Shown piece by piece: positions 1-11,482 of a DNA stretch of 64,000 nucleotides. Positions within the stretch are counted from its first letter, which is position 1; the number at the start of each line of letters is the position of its first letter. This stretch comes from Echinococcus granulosus (lineage: Eukaryota > Platyhelminthes > Cestoda > Cyclophyllidea > Taeniidae): contig NW_020170405.1 in NCBI RefSeq assembly GCF_000524195.1, positions 709,982 to 773,981 on the forward strand, written 5' to 3'. A model generated the notes under the pieces. It searched no databases, was not told the origin of the DNA, and saw only the letters and a program-made list of their open reading frames with translations. The translations under genes were made by a program, and so were the position numbers.

Positions 1-428
1 TCCTGTCGGCGGCATTCATCTTGCATTTTATGGTTGTTTCATTTTTTTTCGTATATGTAAAGTACTGGCATCTTTTCTGGTGTTTTTTTTTTGAGTAATT
101 ATGTTCACAATTGATTTATTGGGGGTGCTAGTAGTAGCTGCTGTGAACAGCCCTGCTTTTAATACAATTTTTGGACGCACTTGACTGACTAGACATTATT
201 ACATGAGAGGGCTTCTAAATTTTTCTAGTAGAATGTTTTGGAACCTAACTGGACATTTTCTTGTACAATTTTGCAGTTTGTTCGGGATCATTTTGGCTTG
301 CAGCCTTCCTCTCGAATGAGATAATAAGTGCATTGTGTTCAAAACACATGCTGCAAGCTTTGAGCGTCCTTGCTATCAGTTATGATGATTCTATCATTTC
401 CAGTTGTACAAAACTTTCCGTTGATTAA
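1..428. other. Upstream flank of the receptor gene
   Basis: AT-rich sequence with no convincing coding exon. A good 3' splice acceptor (pyrimidine-rich, AG at 402-403) lies just before the receptor ORF. An in-frame stop (TAA at 426-428) touches the ATG at 429, so an exon beginning at 404 could only be 5' UTR leader. The acceptor could serve an upstream leader exon or trans-splicing of a spliced leader, which flatworms use. I cannot tell which. Confidence 0.4.
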
Positions 429-2574
429 ATGAAAAATCATACCATTCTGTGCAAATGTTTTCCATCGGAAACTTGTGTGAAAAGATCATCGGAATGTGCA
501 TCTTTAGTTGGATGCTTTTATTCTGTCCAAAAGGACGCCTTAGGATATGTGGTCGACGAGCATTATGGTTGCCTTCTCAATAATTCCTTTTCCATAATCT
601 CCTGCCTCAATTTCCGCGGTACCAATACAACCTGCTGCTTTTCATCAAACTCCTCGGACTATTGTAATGCGCATCTCCCCGTAAACAAACATCAGAATAC
701 CAGTGCCTTGTTTTTTCCACTCACATTTTTTGCCGTACTCTGCATTTTGCTGTTTATATTAGCCTTTGTGTATATCAAAGGGAACTTCAGCAAGCATGAG
801 AAGCCCCTTACAAAGCATTCCTCTACTTATTTTCCCGAATTCACTGATAGTGGCAGCGGGTCGGGAAAGCCGTTCTTAGTTAGTCGAACCATTGCTCGTC
901 AAACAATCCTTCTGGTATGTATCGGAAAGGGTCGATTCGGCGAAGTATGGCGAGCCGTCTGCAATGGCGAAGTTGTTGCTGTGAAGATCTTTTCCAGCCG
1001 TGATGGCGCCAGTTGGACCCGTGAAACTCAGATATATACCACTGCTCTCCTTTCTCACCGGAACATTCTCGCCTATTATGCCAGCGATATGATTTCACGC
1101 GGTGGATGTACTCAACTCTGGCTTGTTACCGCCTACCACGCTGCCGGTTCCCTGCACGATTTCCTTTCCACGGCAGAAGGTGTGACTCCGCAATGTGGAC
1201 TCAAACTAGCCCGATCAATTGCTGCGGGTCTAGCCTTTCTCCACAGCGAAGTAGTTGGATTTCGTGGCAAACCGCCGATTGCCCATAGAGATATTAAATC
1301 TAAGAATATTCTGGTTATGGCTAACAATGAGGCCTGTTTGGCAGATTTTGGTCTCGCTCTGGTGAAAACTTCCAAAGGAATGAATGGTGAGGGGACCAGC
1401 GATGAGGCAAGTGAGAGCGGTGACGCTCTACCTCCCGCTAGCCTCTTCGCAGGAACCAAACGGTACATGGCTCCTGAGATATTGGCTCTTTATCCCTTGG
1501 TGTGGGGTGGCTGGGTGCGTGCGCGCACGCAGGAGAGGCAGATAGACGAGAAACAGTCTGGGGAGTGTGATGAAGACAATTTGTCCATTCCAGGGGAATT
1601 GTTAGAGTGCCGACATCCGCTGCTTTCTTTCGACGTCTATCTGTCCACAGATGTCTACGCACTGGGACTCGTTCTGTGGGAGATTTGGAGGCGTTGTACA
1701 GGCAAACAATACGAGGTGGGACCATCAACTTTCAGCTTTGTATATTTGTATTTTTGTTACCGTTTCTAGGTCTATTTTGATTCTTTAACTTGGCTTTTAC
1801 TAACTGTGCAACGGTGCAAAAGTAAGTCTTTATTCGCCCTAAAATTAGTGATTTCCGAACTGACTTAAACATGTTGGAATTGTACATCACTTTGGGCAGT
1901 GTGACGGGTGGAACGGCACTTTTCATGTTGCAGATAACTTGCTCATTTAAACACCTGCATTTCTAGGTTTCACATCCCTGGTTTTAGTAACACCTAGATT
2001 CACCTACGTCTCTGTGTTATATGAATTCATTTGTTTAGGTAAAAAACACACTTTTAACTTTCATGGTGTACTAATTTTAGGTAGATTTTTGTAATTTGGT
2101 TACCGTAGAATAATGCTTACAAAGTTTGCTAATCAGACAAAGTGTAGAAGAAGTTCTTGAGTCTCCCATAACCAACTCCTTCCCTTTATCTTCACACAGC
2201 TTCCTTATTATGACTCGGTGCCATCGGATCCAAACTTCTTACAGATGTATAGAGTGGTAGTATTGGGAGAACCCTATGATTCTCCCTGTAACACCTTGGT
2301 AGACCTGCCCCTACCAATGCAGGTGTGCCACCTATGCAACCACATTCTGGTGGGTCGAATTGGCGCAACGCTGGAAGCTCACCGCCACCGCCGACACGGG
2401 GGCAGCGGGAGGCGGCCCTCCCTGACGATGGAGCGGAGGGGGAGCAGTGATGAAGAGTGGCTGGTGCGGTGGGCGGACGTCATTGCGGAGTGCTGGCACC
2501 CTCGTTACACACACCGCCTCTCGGCCCTGCGCGTGCGCAAAACCCTCACAGTCATCGAGGCGACTGTGAGCTGA
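429..2574 (+). CDS. Type I TGF-beta/BMP (activin-like) receptor serine/threonine kinase
   Basis: Two exons, 429-1715 and 2200-2574, joined in phase 0 by a GT-AG intron of 484 nt, give 553 residues. Residues 8-80 are a cysteine-rich ligand-binding ectodomain ending in the family's CC...CN pattern. Residues 93-115 are a membrane segment. Residues 139-146 hold the GS motif (SGSGSG), which marks a type I receptor phosphorylated by type II receptors. The kinase follows: GKGRFGEV loop, VAVK lysine 186, HRDIKSKN at 287-294, DFG at 306-308, GTKRYMAPE, and after the splice LPYYDSVPSDP. The join restores the family's YxLPYYD segment exactly. The loop between strands beta4 and beta5 reads ASDMISRGGCTQL, close to BMP-type receptors. 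Odd features are the lack of a signal peptide, long kinase insertions (about 313-340, 352-405, 452-513) and only one intron. The family assignment is firm; the exact start is not. Confidence 0.93.
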
Positions 2575-3689
2575 ATCGGACGCTGCGTTGGACACTTTTT
2601 ATGCTCGGAACCTTGCATCAATGTTCCTCCTTTTTAATGAAATTCCTGGTAAAATATGGTATTAAATGCATACGCACGAAAAATTCTCATACTCTTTTCG
2701 GCACTCTCCTTAGGCGAACCGCTGTGACAATTTGAAGATATCACTAAATTATAGCTCTTAGCAAGTTCCGTTTTGGAAACTAATCGGGCGTTAAATCAGG
2801 ATGTTTGGTAAGAGAATTCCACTTAAGATACCTTGAAGCCATTTTCTATTTGGGAGCTTCGTTGGCAAAGTGTAAATTGCAGAGCGTCTTCACTAGGCTG
2901 CGTTCTGTTATGTCCCAGAGGAGATACTTTAACTAGGTTCCGGTTTAATGAAGTCTTTTTGCGGACTAGCCGTGGTTGGCATCGTTTCTTGCGAGTGTGA
3001 AGGCCAAAAGACGCAGAGAATGCGCTTGTTGTATCCGCTTGGGTGATTCACGTCGGCGGCCCTGCTTTTTCGTTTGAACACAAATTCAACAAAGCACAGG
3101 GTAACAGGCCGGCATGAGTGCTGTCATAATCTAAACCGGAGTCTATATTGATTCAGAAACGAACAGCATCCATCAAGCAGTTATTCCACTTTGTAGCCTA
3201 CAAAAGTAAGGCATAGTGCCGACCGCTTCACGGAACGGGACATCTCGCCAACTTATAATAACCTTATCTAGTAACACACCTAGTTTCTGGAAGTGTAAAA
3301 CAAGAAAGTGGTACATCCCTACCATGCGTCCTTGAAGAAAAATATTCACCGGCACAAAGCATTTCCTAGATGGAACGTCTCAATATCGAGGTTCAAAGCA
3401 AACACAATGGCGCGCAGACTTCCCACGATACAAGAACTCTCACGTTGAAGAGAATCACAAGTGGCGAGGAAATTGCCACCAACCATGGAGAGGGCAGACC
3501 AAATTCGCTCAAACCACAAACTTCACACATTCCCCAGCGCACACTGGGCGCAAAAGTACTCAGGAGGCTAGTGGACTTGGCTTAAGAGTATCTAACCCCC
3601 TTTTTCTTCACAAAATCACTTATACACACAACACAAAATACTAATATCAAAGCATGTATTGATGGCCCGATGGTACAAGATATAAGCAT
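2575..3689. other. Intergenic region between convergent genes
   Basis: This separates the 3' ends of the receptor gene (+) and the glutaredoxin gene (-). An ATTAAA at about 2660 could be the receptor polyadenylation signal. Open frames here are short and lack family features. No repeat is recognised. Confidence 0.5.
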
Positions 3690-4754
3690 CTATTGGAGGC
3701 CAAGGGCAGAAAGCAACTCATTGCTTTCGGCCAGTTGGGTAACAATATCCACACCTCCTATTAATTCACCGTTAGCGTACAGTTGTGGATACGTAGGCCA
3801 ATCGGAGTAGATTTTAAGTCCTGAAATATTTGCAAGTGTCGTAATAATGCAAGTAATATTGCGCACTACTAGCAAAGATAAAGCCAAAAAACTTGTAAGC
3901 TGATGCTCAACAGCAAACGTAAATCACCTTCTCGAACAGTTTCATCACTGAGAACATTGAACGAGTCGAATTTAACGTTGTGTTTATGGAGGATTTCAAG
4001 CATTCTTCGACTAAATCCACAGCGCGCCTCTTCAGGAGTGCCTTTCATGAATAGCATAATAGGCGCCTTGTTAATCAGAGCTTTGAGTCGAGCATTCAAA
4101 CTCTCTTGGTCATCGTGTTTATCACGTAGAGACGCAACTGTTTTAGTTAGATCAGCAGCTTTCGCACCTTGAACGCGAGCCACTGATTCACCATCCTGAC
4201 CAAAAGCAATCCGAAAAATCAATGTACTTCCTTTAAAATATAGTACCGAAGTAATTTGGAATAAAGCGAAAACACTCATTTCGGTGATGTGATTAAAACC
4301 CAGTTGCTGGTAAGCGATTTCCAAATGACATAACTAGAACCACACCTTGAAAAATAGAACCACAGGAACAGAAGATACTTCATTTTTCTTGCAGAAGTCT
4401 TGCACTTCCTCCGCATTTACCTGAGAGTGAGAAAAAAACCACTTTGAAACATCAGCACCCCTCCCACAAAAACCAATATTGATCAAGGGGTGGGTTGCAA
4501 ATAGAAGAGGCGAAAAGCGACTGAAATAAGAGGCTAACGAATAACTTGCCATCCCAAACCGAACGCTCCTATTTTCACAATCCTCAGCAAGAGTTTGAAA
4601 TACCTCAGTTATCTGCTGACATTCAGCAGCCCATGGAGCAAACAAGTATAGAAGCGTAAGTTGCCTAAAGTACATGCACCACTAAAGACGCCCACTTGCA
4701 GTCCTTAAGGAAACTGTCTACTTCCTCTTCCGACTTAAGGTGCGACAACGGCAT
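3690..4754 (-). CDS. GLRX3: GLRX3/PICOT-type thioredoxin-glutaredoxin protein (monothiol CGFS)
   Basis: Five exons on the minus strand, 4754-4696, 4664-4550, 4420-4346, 4195-3928 and 3820-3690, join in frame to 215 residues. Residues 1-100 are the thioredoxin-like domain with APWAAEC in place of a CGPC site, as in other PICOT proteins, and [10 protein letters not shown] at the cis-proline. Residues 115-215 are one glutaredoxin domain with the monothiol CGFS site at 142-145 and the [16 protein letters not shown] glutathione/iron-sulfur motif. Family members bind [2Fe-2S] clusters with glutathione and BolA proteins and act in cytosolic and nuclear iron handling. Animal GLRX3 usually has two Grx domains; this has one, like the yeast proteins. 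Intron 1 is only 31 nt (4665-4695) and intron 2 appears to be GC-AG (donor at 4549). An upstream in-frame ATG at 4850 is possible, but 4754 fits the family start. Confidence 0.9.
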
Positions 4755-6332
4755 CCGAAACAACCCCGCGCGACAGAAGCTCTTACAAAACGATTTGCTG
4801 GCCCACCCCGAACTCGAAGTACTATAACAAAATCTTTCCAAGTAGTACACAATCGCTCATTCCTAGATTTCATTAAAACTACTTGCTGAACATTTAATGA
4901 TGTAATTTGTAAAAATCGTATTAGTGTGTATTTAGAACGAACATAGGTTCTGATTTCGAGTCAAAGTAAATGACTAAGAGATGATAAATGCGAGCGTGAG
5001 AAACGGCTTCGCTCCATTCACACTTTCCAGTGAAAACATCTTGTCCCTAAATGCATCCCGTGCACTTCTAACCGTAAAGAAATAGCAAATAGAGGCATGA
5101 CTACCTTATGAGCGAACCGTCGTGCTTTTCATCGTTTCTGTTGATCCGGCACACAAATAATCGGCACTTGATTCGCATGCATTTATTTATATTTTACTGA
5201 CTACGCTACACGCTTCCTTACAGCTTTGTAATGGCCTGATTATATTAGTAGTTTATTTTACGGCCCATCGATCTAAAAGATTTGTATATCGTAGCAGATT
5301 CCTTGCTTGTCTCTTTTCCTTGGCCTCCATACTCTTTGAAGGAGCAGACCGGTTATGTAATAGGCAACAGGGTGTAAACAGATTAGGTTTGCTTGTATTT
5401 TGAGCTCTCGACTACCTTGGGGAATTTTAACCACCCCTCCTCTCCGATATATGTGTTCCATGTATGCTTTTCGAGTAGTAAGTACAAAAGAAGGAAGTAT
5501 TTTTTACAGCATGTTGTATTACAGTCACCTTTCGCAGCAGGGGCATAAATGCTTTATTTCGTGAAATAAAATGAATCTATAGACCGTGGGTTCACTGACA
5601 CTCTTGTTACTAACGTTGAAAGACCTTGTTTGGATTTTTGTCCAATCAAATAGGCGTGATATGTAGCCAATTAGATTAGTTGTCGACTAGAGGCATTGCC
5701 GAAGGCTTCTACTATTTTCTCGTTTGTTTTATCGGCGCAAGGTAAATACACTTTTATTATGCGATAATTGGTATATTTATGTATTTAAGTTCCTCCTAGA
5801 GCTGTCTTTATCTGTTTTTGTGACATTTTGAATTTGATAAAGCGGTATAGTGACTTCAAACTACTGTATCGAAGTTTGCATCGGAACTATTAAAATAAAC
5901 TTTACAAAGTGCAGACAGTCGACATATTACGCTTTTGAGGATAGACTGGGTTTGGAAGACTTGGGGATTTGATGCCGTTTGGTCTGCTACAGTTGTGTTT
6001 ACTCTTCTGTACTTCTTAAATGCGCAAAAGATGCCAAGGCTTCGCATTTGTTTTTATCGTTTCTCTTGTGACGGTATCATTAGTCTTAATTTTGACTGTT
6101 TATGCTTGTAAGCGTTGTATTATTTAAAATTTTTTTATAACTAGATGATATGTTTTTGGTGATACTTTCAGAACTTTCGTTGCTCATGCAACTGTGGATG
6201 TTGTTTTTTGAAAAGCGTTCTAGGCCTAAATTATGGTACAGTTATTTTTTACGCTTGCTTTCTTTTAGTTAAACCGTGTCTCCCCTATATGTCTGATAAC
6301 TGGAACCTGAACCTAGCTAATGCGTGCGACCA
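4755..6332. other. Shared upstream region of two divergent genes
   Basis: About 1.6 kb between the glutaredoxin start (-) and the chromodomain gene start (+). It must hold both promoters if neither gene has distant leader exons. The sequence is AT-rich with short unsupported open frames. No clear core-promoter motif stands out. Confidence 0.45.
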
Positions 6333-8948
6333 ATGCGTTCAAGTAGTTCCCTCAAACAGAAACGTAAAGCCGATGATAAAGCTTATTTAGTAGACTCTAT
6401 TATCGACGAACGATACATAAAAAATCAGAAGTATTACAAGGTTCGTTGGCTTGGATTTCCCCCGAATGAAGATAGCTGGGAACCCGAGGCAAATCTAACA
6501 CGTGTTCGTGAACTAATAAGAGAGTTCCACCTTAAAAACAAATCGCCTTCTACTTCCCGTCAACATTCTTCCACGAAGAAGAGACCTGAAGTGTTCAGTA
6601 AAGCACATTCTTCAAAATCTATCCAGGAACCACCTTCTCCAAGTAAGCGCCGAATGACTAAATCTCGAACAGGGCACTTTGAATATGTACCCCAAAGTGA
6701 GCTTGTCGCCAAAAAAACCAAGTTTTTCGATGATATTCGTGATGGAAAAATTGACTTAACTTTGAACGACTTATATTCACGGGTGAAGACCAGAAGAAGA
6801 TGCCGTAATGACATCTCTGGACAAAATGACGATAATTCCCTTAGTCGGCCCTCCAGCCTCACAGAACTGAATGAGTGCAGGGGTGCCCTTCAAACCACGC
6901 CCACAAGACACAGTGAACCTCCCACACCGAAAACTTTTGTACACTCTGCTAATGGATCTATGGACGAAGCGAAGTCTGTGATTCCCGACTCAACTTCTAG
7001 TCACCTATTCCAATCTCAACTGCATACTTCAAGTAAAAGCGGTTCTAGCATTTCAAAACAAATCTCTCGTCCATTATCCACTTCTCTACGCCACGTCAAA
7101 CGACAGTATGCTCCTTACGAAAATCGCAGTAAACGAAATATTTCTTTTGGAAGCTGTCATTTTCCTGCATCTAAGACGTCGGTTAAGGATCCAGCAGGAG
7201 ATTCTTCAATCGGTCTTACAGATGAGGATCCGTCTGATGCATTGGATAAAATTGGGTTCCCATCCAATTCAAAAAAAGTCTTGCTACAGAAAGACCTCGA
7301 AGTGCATCCGGAGGCAGTTGCACTATCTGGTGTTCAGGAGTCATTAGAACAGGCAAGCCTTCACCACTTTGGACTACCTTCTTAGATTCTGATCGATGGT
7401 AATTGTGCTTTTTTACTTTTAGGCGCAAACAGTAGCAACACCTACCCAGTCGCGTCCAACCGTACCATCTTCGTCTGTACTCATGTCTTTTTACCTGGAC
7501 TTAACCAATCGTTGTTCTAGTCATTTATCAACAGAGGGAGAGGATCTCCTGTCAGATTTTCCCATAGTTCAGCCACTTGATGAAGGGGTATTGTTGAGAT
7601 CACAAAAGGACCTTCTGCTTGCCATCAATAATCAACGCTGGACCCTCCTTGCCACTCAGCCTATCGAAAAAATCGCTGCTGATCATACCGGCCCCATGAA
7701 TGCGATATCGCAACACCCTCTAGTTGCTGCTATTATTGGTGGTGAAGGACGACCATTTCTTCTTAGGCGGTTGCTCCTAGCCGGCAACGACCCAAATTTC
7801 ATTGACCCCATTTCAAAATGGCCTCTTCTTTTAATTGCTGTGTACTATGGACGTATACAGGCTGCACGAGTTCTTCTTGAATTAGGAGCTCAACCAAATG
7901 CTGCAATTCTTGTTGAAGGTAAACGAGTAACTGCTTTGGGAATGGCGATTGTAACGGGGAACATCGATATGGTCTCACTCCTCATCCTCAGTGGTGCAAA
8001 TCTCTACCAGGTATGAAATGAACTGGGTTGTCTTTTCAGACACCTATTTTGTCTTTTCTATTGTAGGTCAATGATGATGCGAGTGCTGCTCAATTCATTA
8101 TTCAAATTCTCCAAGCTGTGGCTTCAAAAACCTCCTACGAAGCAACGGTAAAAGCGCCACCGGGTTTCACAACTGATCCAAAAACAATCAGAAGGCAACT
8201 TGAAGAACTGCTAAAACCCCCTTCAATCCCAATCATTGAACCTTCAGAGGGCAAGGTTCTTCCTCGTTCTCCTTACGACTTTCTTTCACCTCCATCCTCA
8301 TCCACAACACCCGCCTCCACTTCCCTCCTGATATCCTTCGATGGTCAAAAGCCACATTTACCGTCTGCTGACTCCCTCCATTGTATGCATAGGCTTGTCA
8401 GTTCCTGCCACGCACGCCTCTTTATTGCTCTTGATCGTGTGGTGACTCAGTGGCTGCACAACGTGGGAATGGTTGTTAGCTCAAGGCTGCTGCCAGGACA
8501 GTGGATTCATCTAGACGGAAGCTCCTTCACGCTCAACTTCCCAACTCCTCAAAATCCAGCCACTTTCAGTGAAGCATCATCGGTCCTTGTCCTTTTCCTT
8601 GTTCACGGGACTGTGACCCCTCCAGGTTGTTACCATGTTTGGCTAGATGACGATGGGCCCTGCCTTGTGAAGCGAGTCCTGCTAGGTGATGTTGAACAGA
8701 GGCCCTTGGCACGGCAGTACTTCGTCTCCACTTTGCTCCCGATTGATTATGAGAAAGAGAATCAATGTATTTGTGTCTACTTCTCAAATACAGAGAGGGG
8801 TACTTGCATAGCTCCGCTTGTACTTCGCCTTAAGCCTGTAACGGGTCGGCAGCTCCAGAATACAAGCAAGGACATTCAAGAGACTGCCGAAATGCCCCGT
8901 CTGAGATCCCTCCCGTCTACTTCCAGCCTACGACCGAGACCGCATTAA
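6333..8948 (+). CDS. Chromodomain plus ankyrin-repeat protein, MPP8-like
   Basis: Three exons, 6333-7352, 7423-8010 and 8067-8948, all phase 0, encode 829 residues. Residues 17-68 are a chromodomain (YLVDSIIDERY, then YYKVRWLGF and EDSWEPEANL) with Tyr, Trp and Phe where the methyl-lysine aromatic cage is expected. A basic, Ser-rich linker follows. Residues about 437-565 are ankyrin repeats (ARVLLELGAQPNA, VSLLILSGANLYQ). The C-terminal 260 residues form a globular-looking region I cannot name. Chromodomain first, ankyrin repeats late and a total length near 830 match vertebrate MPHOSPH8 (about 860 residues), the H3K9me reader of the HUSH silencing complex. The match is by architecture, not by a search. 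Intron 1 (7353-7422) has a GC donor with consensus GCAAGC. The ATG at 6333 is the first in frame. A distant chromodomain-ankyrin fusion of another kind is the alternative. Confidence 0.8.
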
Positions 8949-11379
8949 CCAACCAATACGTGATAATCAGAATATACGCACAATGCTGCCACATTACTGT
9001 TCCTATTTCCTCTTCGCTCAGGTCTTTCATTACCAACTAGGATATTCCAACTTAAGGTGTACATTCTCACTCATCCATCGTCGATCAGCTCGCTGTGATA
9101 GATCTTACAAGTAACAAATCTCTCGCCCAATTCGACACTGCAGCATCCTACTTTACGACACGTATGAATCGAATTTGCCTTTTTTCACTTTTCTCCCCAC
9201 CTCTAGCTATGTATTCTCTCCTATTCGTTTTATCTGTCGTTTGTTAGTTTATTCTGTCCCTTATTATTCTTTCCCTCGACATGCTTATTGCTAACTATAG
9301 TGCACTGGCACGCTCTGACCCACTTTGTGTTATGTTGATGATATCGCCGAATAAGCGGCTACAATATAACCTGTGATACCTGTACCACCAAGGCTTCTAT
9401 TTTCAGTTGATCTGATTCGAGTCTCAGTGCTGGGTGATGCTTTGGATATCGTTTATCTAGTACATTTACTACCAATTTCAAATATACATGATGTCTTGGT
9501 TTTCGCGCCTGAGTACGCAATTTGCAAGTGAGCATCACGCTTGATTAAAATAAGGGAAAGTAGGTTGGAAGGGAAGAGCACAATAGAGGGCGAGTGGTTT
9601 CATACTAATACAAATACAAATCCTAAGCAATAGCGATTAACTTTCATCGGGGCCGGGTTCTGTTTGCAAACGTTTTGGGAGGGCACTTTCGGTCTTAATA
9701 AGGAAACATTAACTTGTGGAGGATTTAAAATGAACCGTTTTAAATGATAAAATGAGGCACTGCAGGCGCCTTGAATTGAAACATCAGTCGTGAATCCGCG
9801 TTCAAGGCTGCCACTTGATTGCCATGCTCCGAAAGTCCTGACATGAGCCCTGAGTGGATTAGTACAATAACTGGCTACCAAAATCTTAGCCTCTTTTAAA
9901 GGCACCGTCTCAAATCTCAACTTATCGGCTGTGTCGTGCTCACATGCCGTATCCCAGGATGACCGATGCCATGACAGTGGTTACGCGATGTTAATTTAGC
10001 TGTATTAATACTGCCTAAAAGATGCATCAATTTTTAAGAAGCTACTGGTGAACAGTTGACAACGTGGAAATCGACACGCTGTCAGCGCTCACCGTGTGGG
10101 GTTAAAAGAGCTGATTGAAGATTAGAACTAGAGAGAGGTTTTAACTAAACTTTTTGGTCCCTCTACTCAGACCAGACTTGAAGACGTGAACTCGATTTGA
10201 TTGCTGTTTTTTATTAAAATTCACCTTAATCTTTAAAAAGTACGCGGCGTAGGAAAAATGATGATAGCGGCGCCAATGACCCTTTCATGCAATAAAGATA
10301 GTTAAGGTCAACTACAATTATATAATATGATATTTTGAGACGAAAAATCTTGGCATAGTGGAGTGAGTATTAAGGAATATCCTCCGATCCCTAACTGCTC
10401 CCAAACTTAACACGACTTATCGACTCTTATTACCTCCTTCTGTTCGGGCATCTTTAAAAGTGCTTAAGGTCTAAACGCACTTTTTAATATTATTTTATGA
10501 TTTTACATGGGTGCTAGGCGATGGGCAGTGATGGCTCTGGATTAATCAACTACTTATTGATGTTGGTAGCACAATTGTTGATTCTTGGAAGGAACCGCCT
10601 CTTCGAGTCAAGCTGGCGCTTATACTAATTACTGCTTTCAAAACGAACATTTCAGGGTCATTAACTTATGCGCATCACGACGCAACTCAGCCATTTCCAC
10701 TTGTTATGCATATTTAATGGTAAAACCCAAAGATTTACCCCAGTTCAGGCACTTTGAGGATGAATGAGGCCCACAGCCTCCAAACGGATCCCTTTCCACG
10801 TAGCACTTCAAACAACAGACATAAAATCTGGATCCTATGGAGATTGTAATGCAAAATTTTGTACAATAACAGGTTTTATTCAAAACCCTTTCCTCTGAAT
10901 TAAAAAAGGTTCGACAAGATTTTCTTCAAATACATTTGGAGATGTGTTGGGTGTGCCCAGAACATGAGTGGTGGTGGGCCTTTGGTGACCTCGCGTGCTT
11001 CTGGGATTTGCTTCTAGCGCCACCCAATTACGCGGTTTAGCGGCACTGTATTGAGGATGCATGCCAAACGCTAACGCCCTATGTACTTCTATCCTACTTG
11101 AATTAAAATTCATGTTTGTATTAAGAACATAATTATCCGCTCCACACCTTTGTGTGGGGCTAAGCTATGTAGGCTTAATTCGTAACATAGAATGAACAAC
11201 TCATTACATGAATATTAAAGGCTAAAGCTCCACCCTGTTTCAACAAAAAATCGCAGAATTTCTGGAAGTAAAATAATGAATTGGTTAGAAAGGAAAAATA
11301 CTTTTAAAAGAAGTTCTGTAATGCTTTGCTAATATTCATTAACTCTGTCTTTGATTACACGGACACTTGTCCGTTCACT
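8949..11379. other. Intergenic region downstream of the MPP8-like gene
   Basis: AT-rich sequence with no recognised gene. Open frames at 9600-9920 (-) and 10880-11113 (-) are long enough to notice but carry no known motif and no splice partners I could find. An AATAAA lies near 10290, rather far for the gene upstream. Confidence 0.4.
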
Positions 11380-11482
11380 CGGCGGCATGGCCTCTGACCC
11401 ATGCCAGTAGCCCCATCCCTTCTGTACATCAGTAATACACTATGACTTCTTACGACTTCTGGCAGGCCTCGCAGTGCTCCAT
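11380..11482 (-). repeat. Palindromic-core dispersed repeat, copy A
   Basis: Reverse-oriented copy of the window's dispersed repeat. The core GGCATGGCCTCTGACCCATGCC can fold on itself. It is followed by the family's CCCTTCTGTACATCAG segment and a diverged AGACGAAGGAAG end. Confidence 0.6.

Noticed and set aside
1..120. A short hydrophobic frame (ATG at 30) followed by a GT donor, as a signal-peptide exon for the receptor
   Set aside because: Joining it to the acceptor at 404 gives a stop in every workable phase.
9600..9920. A 106-residue minus-strand open frame downstream of the MPP8-like gene
   Set aside because: No motif, no splice partner, and it lies in the likely 3' region of the gene upstream.
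10880..11113. A 77-residue minus-strand frame with Pro/Thr-rich, coding-like composition
   Set aside because: It stands alone with no neighbouring exon or recognisable domain. It could be an exon but I cannot support it.
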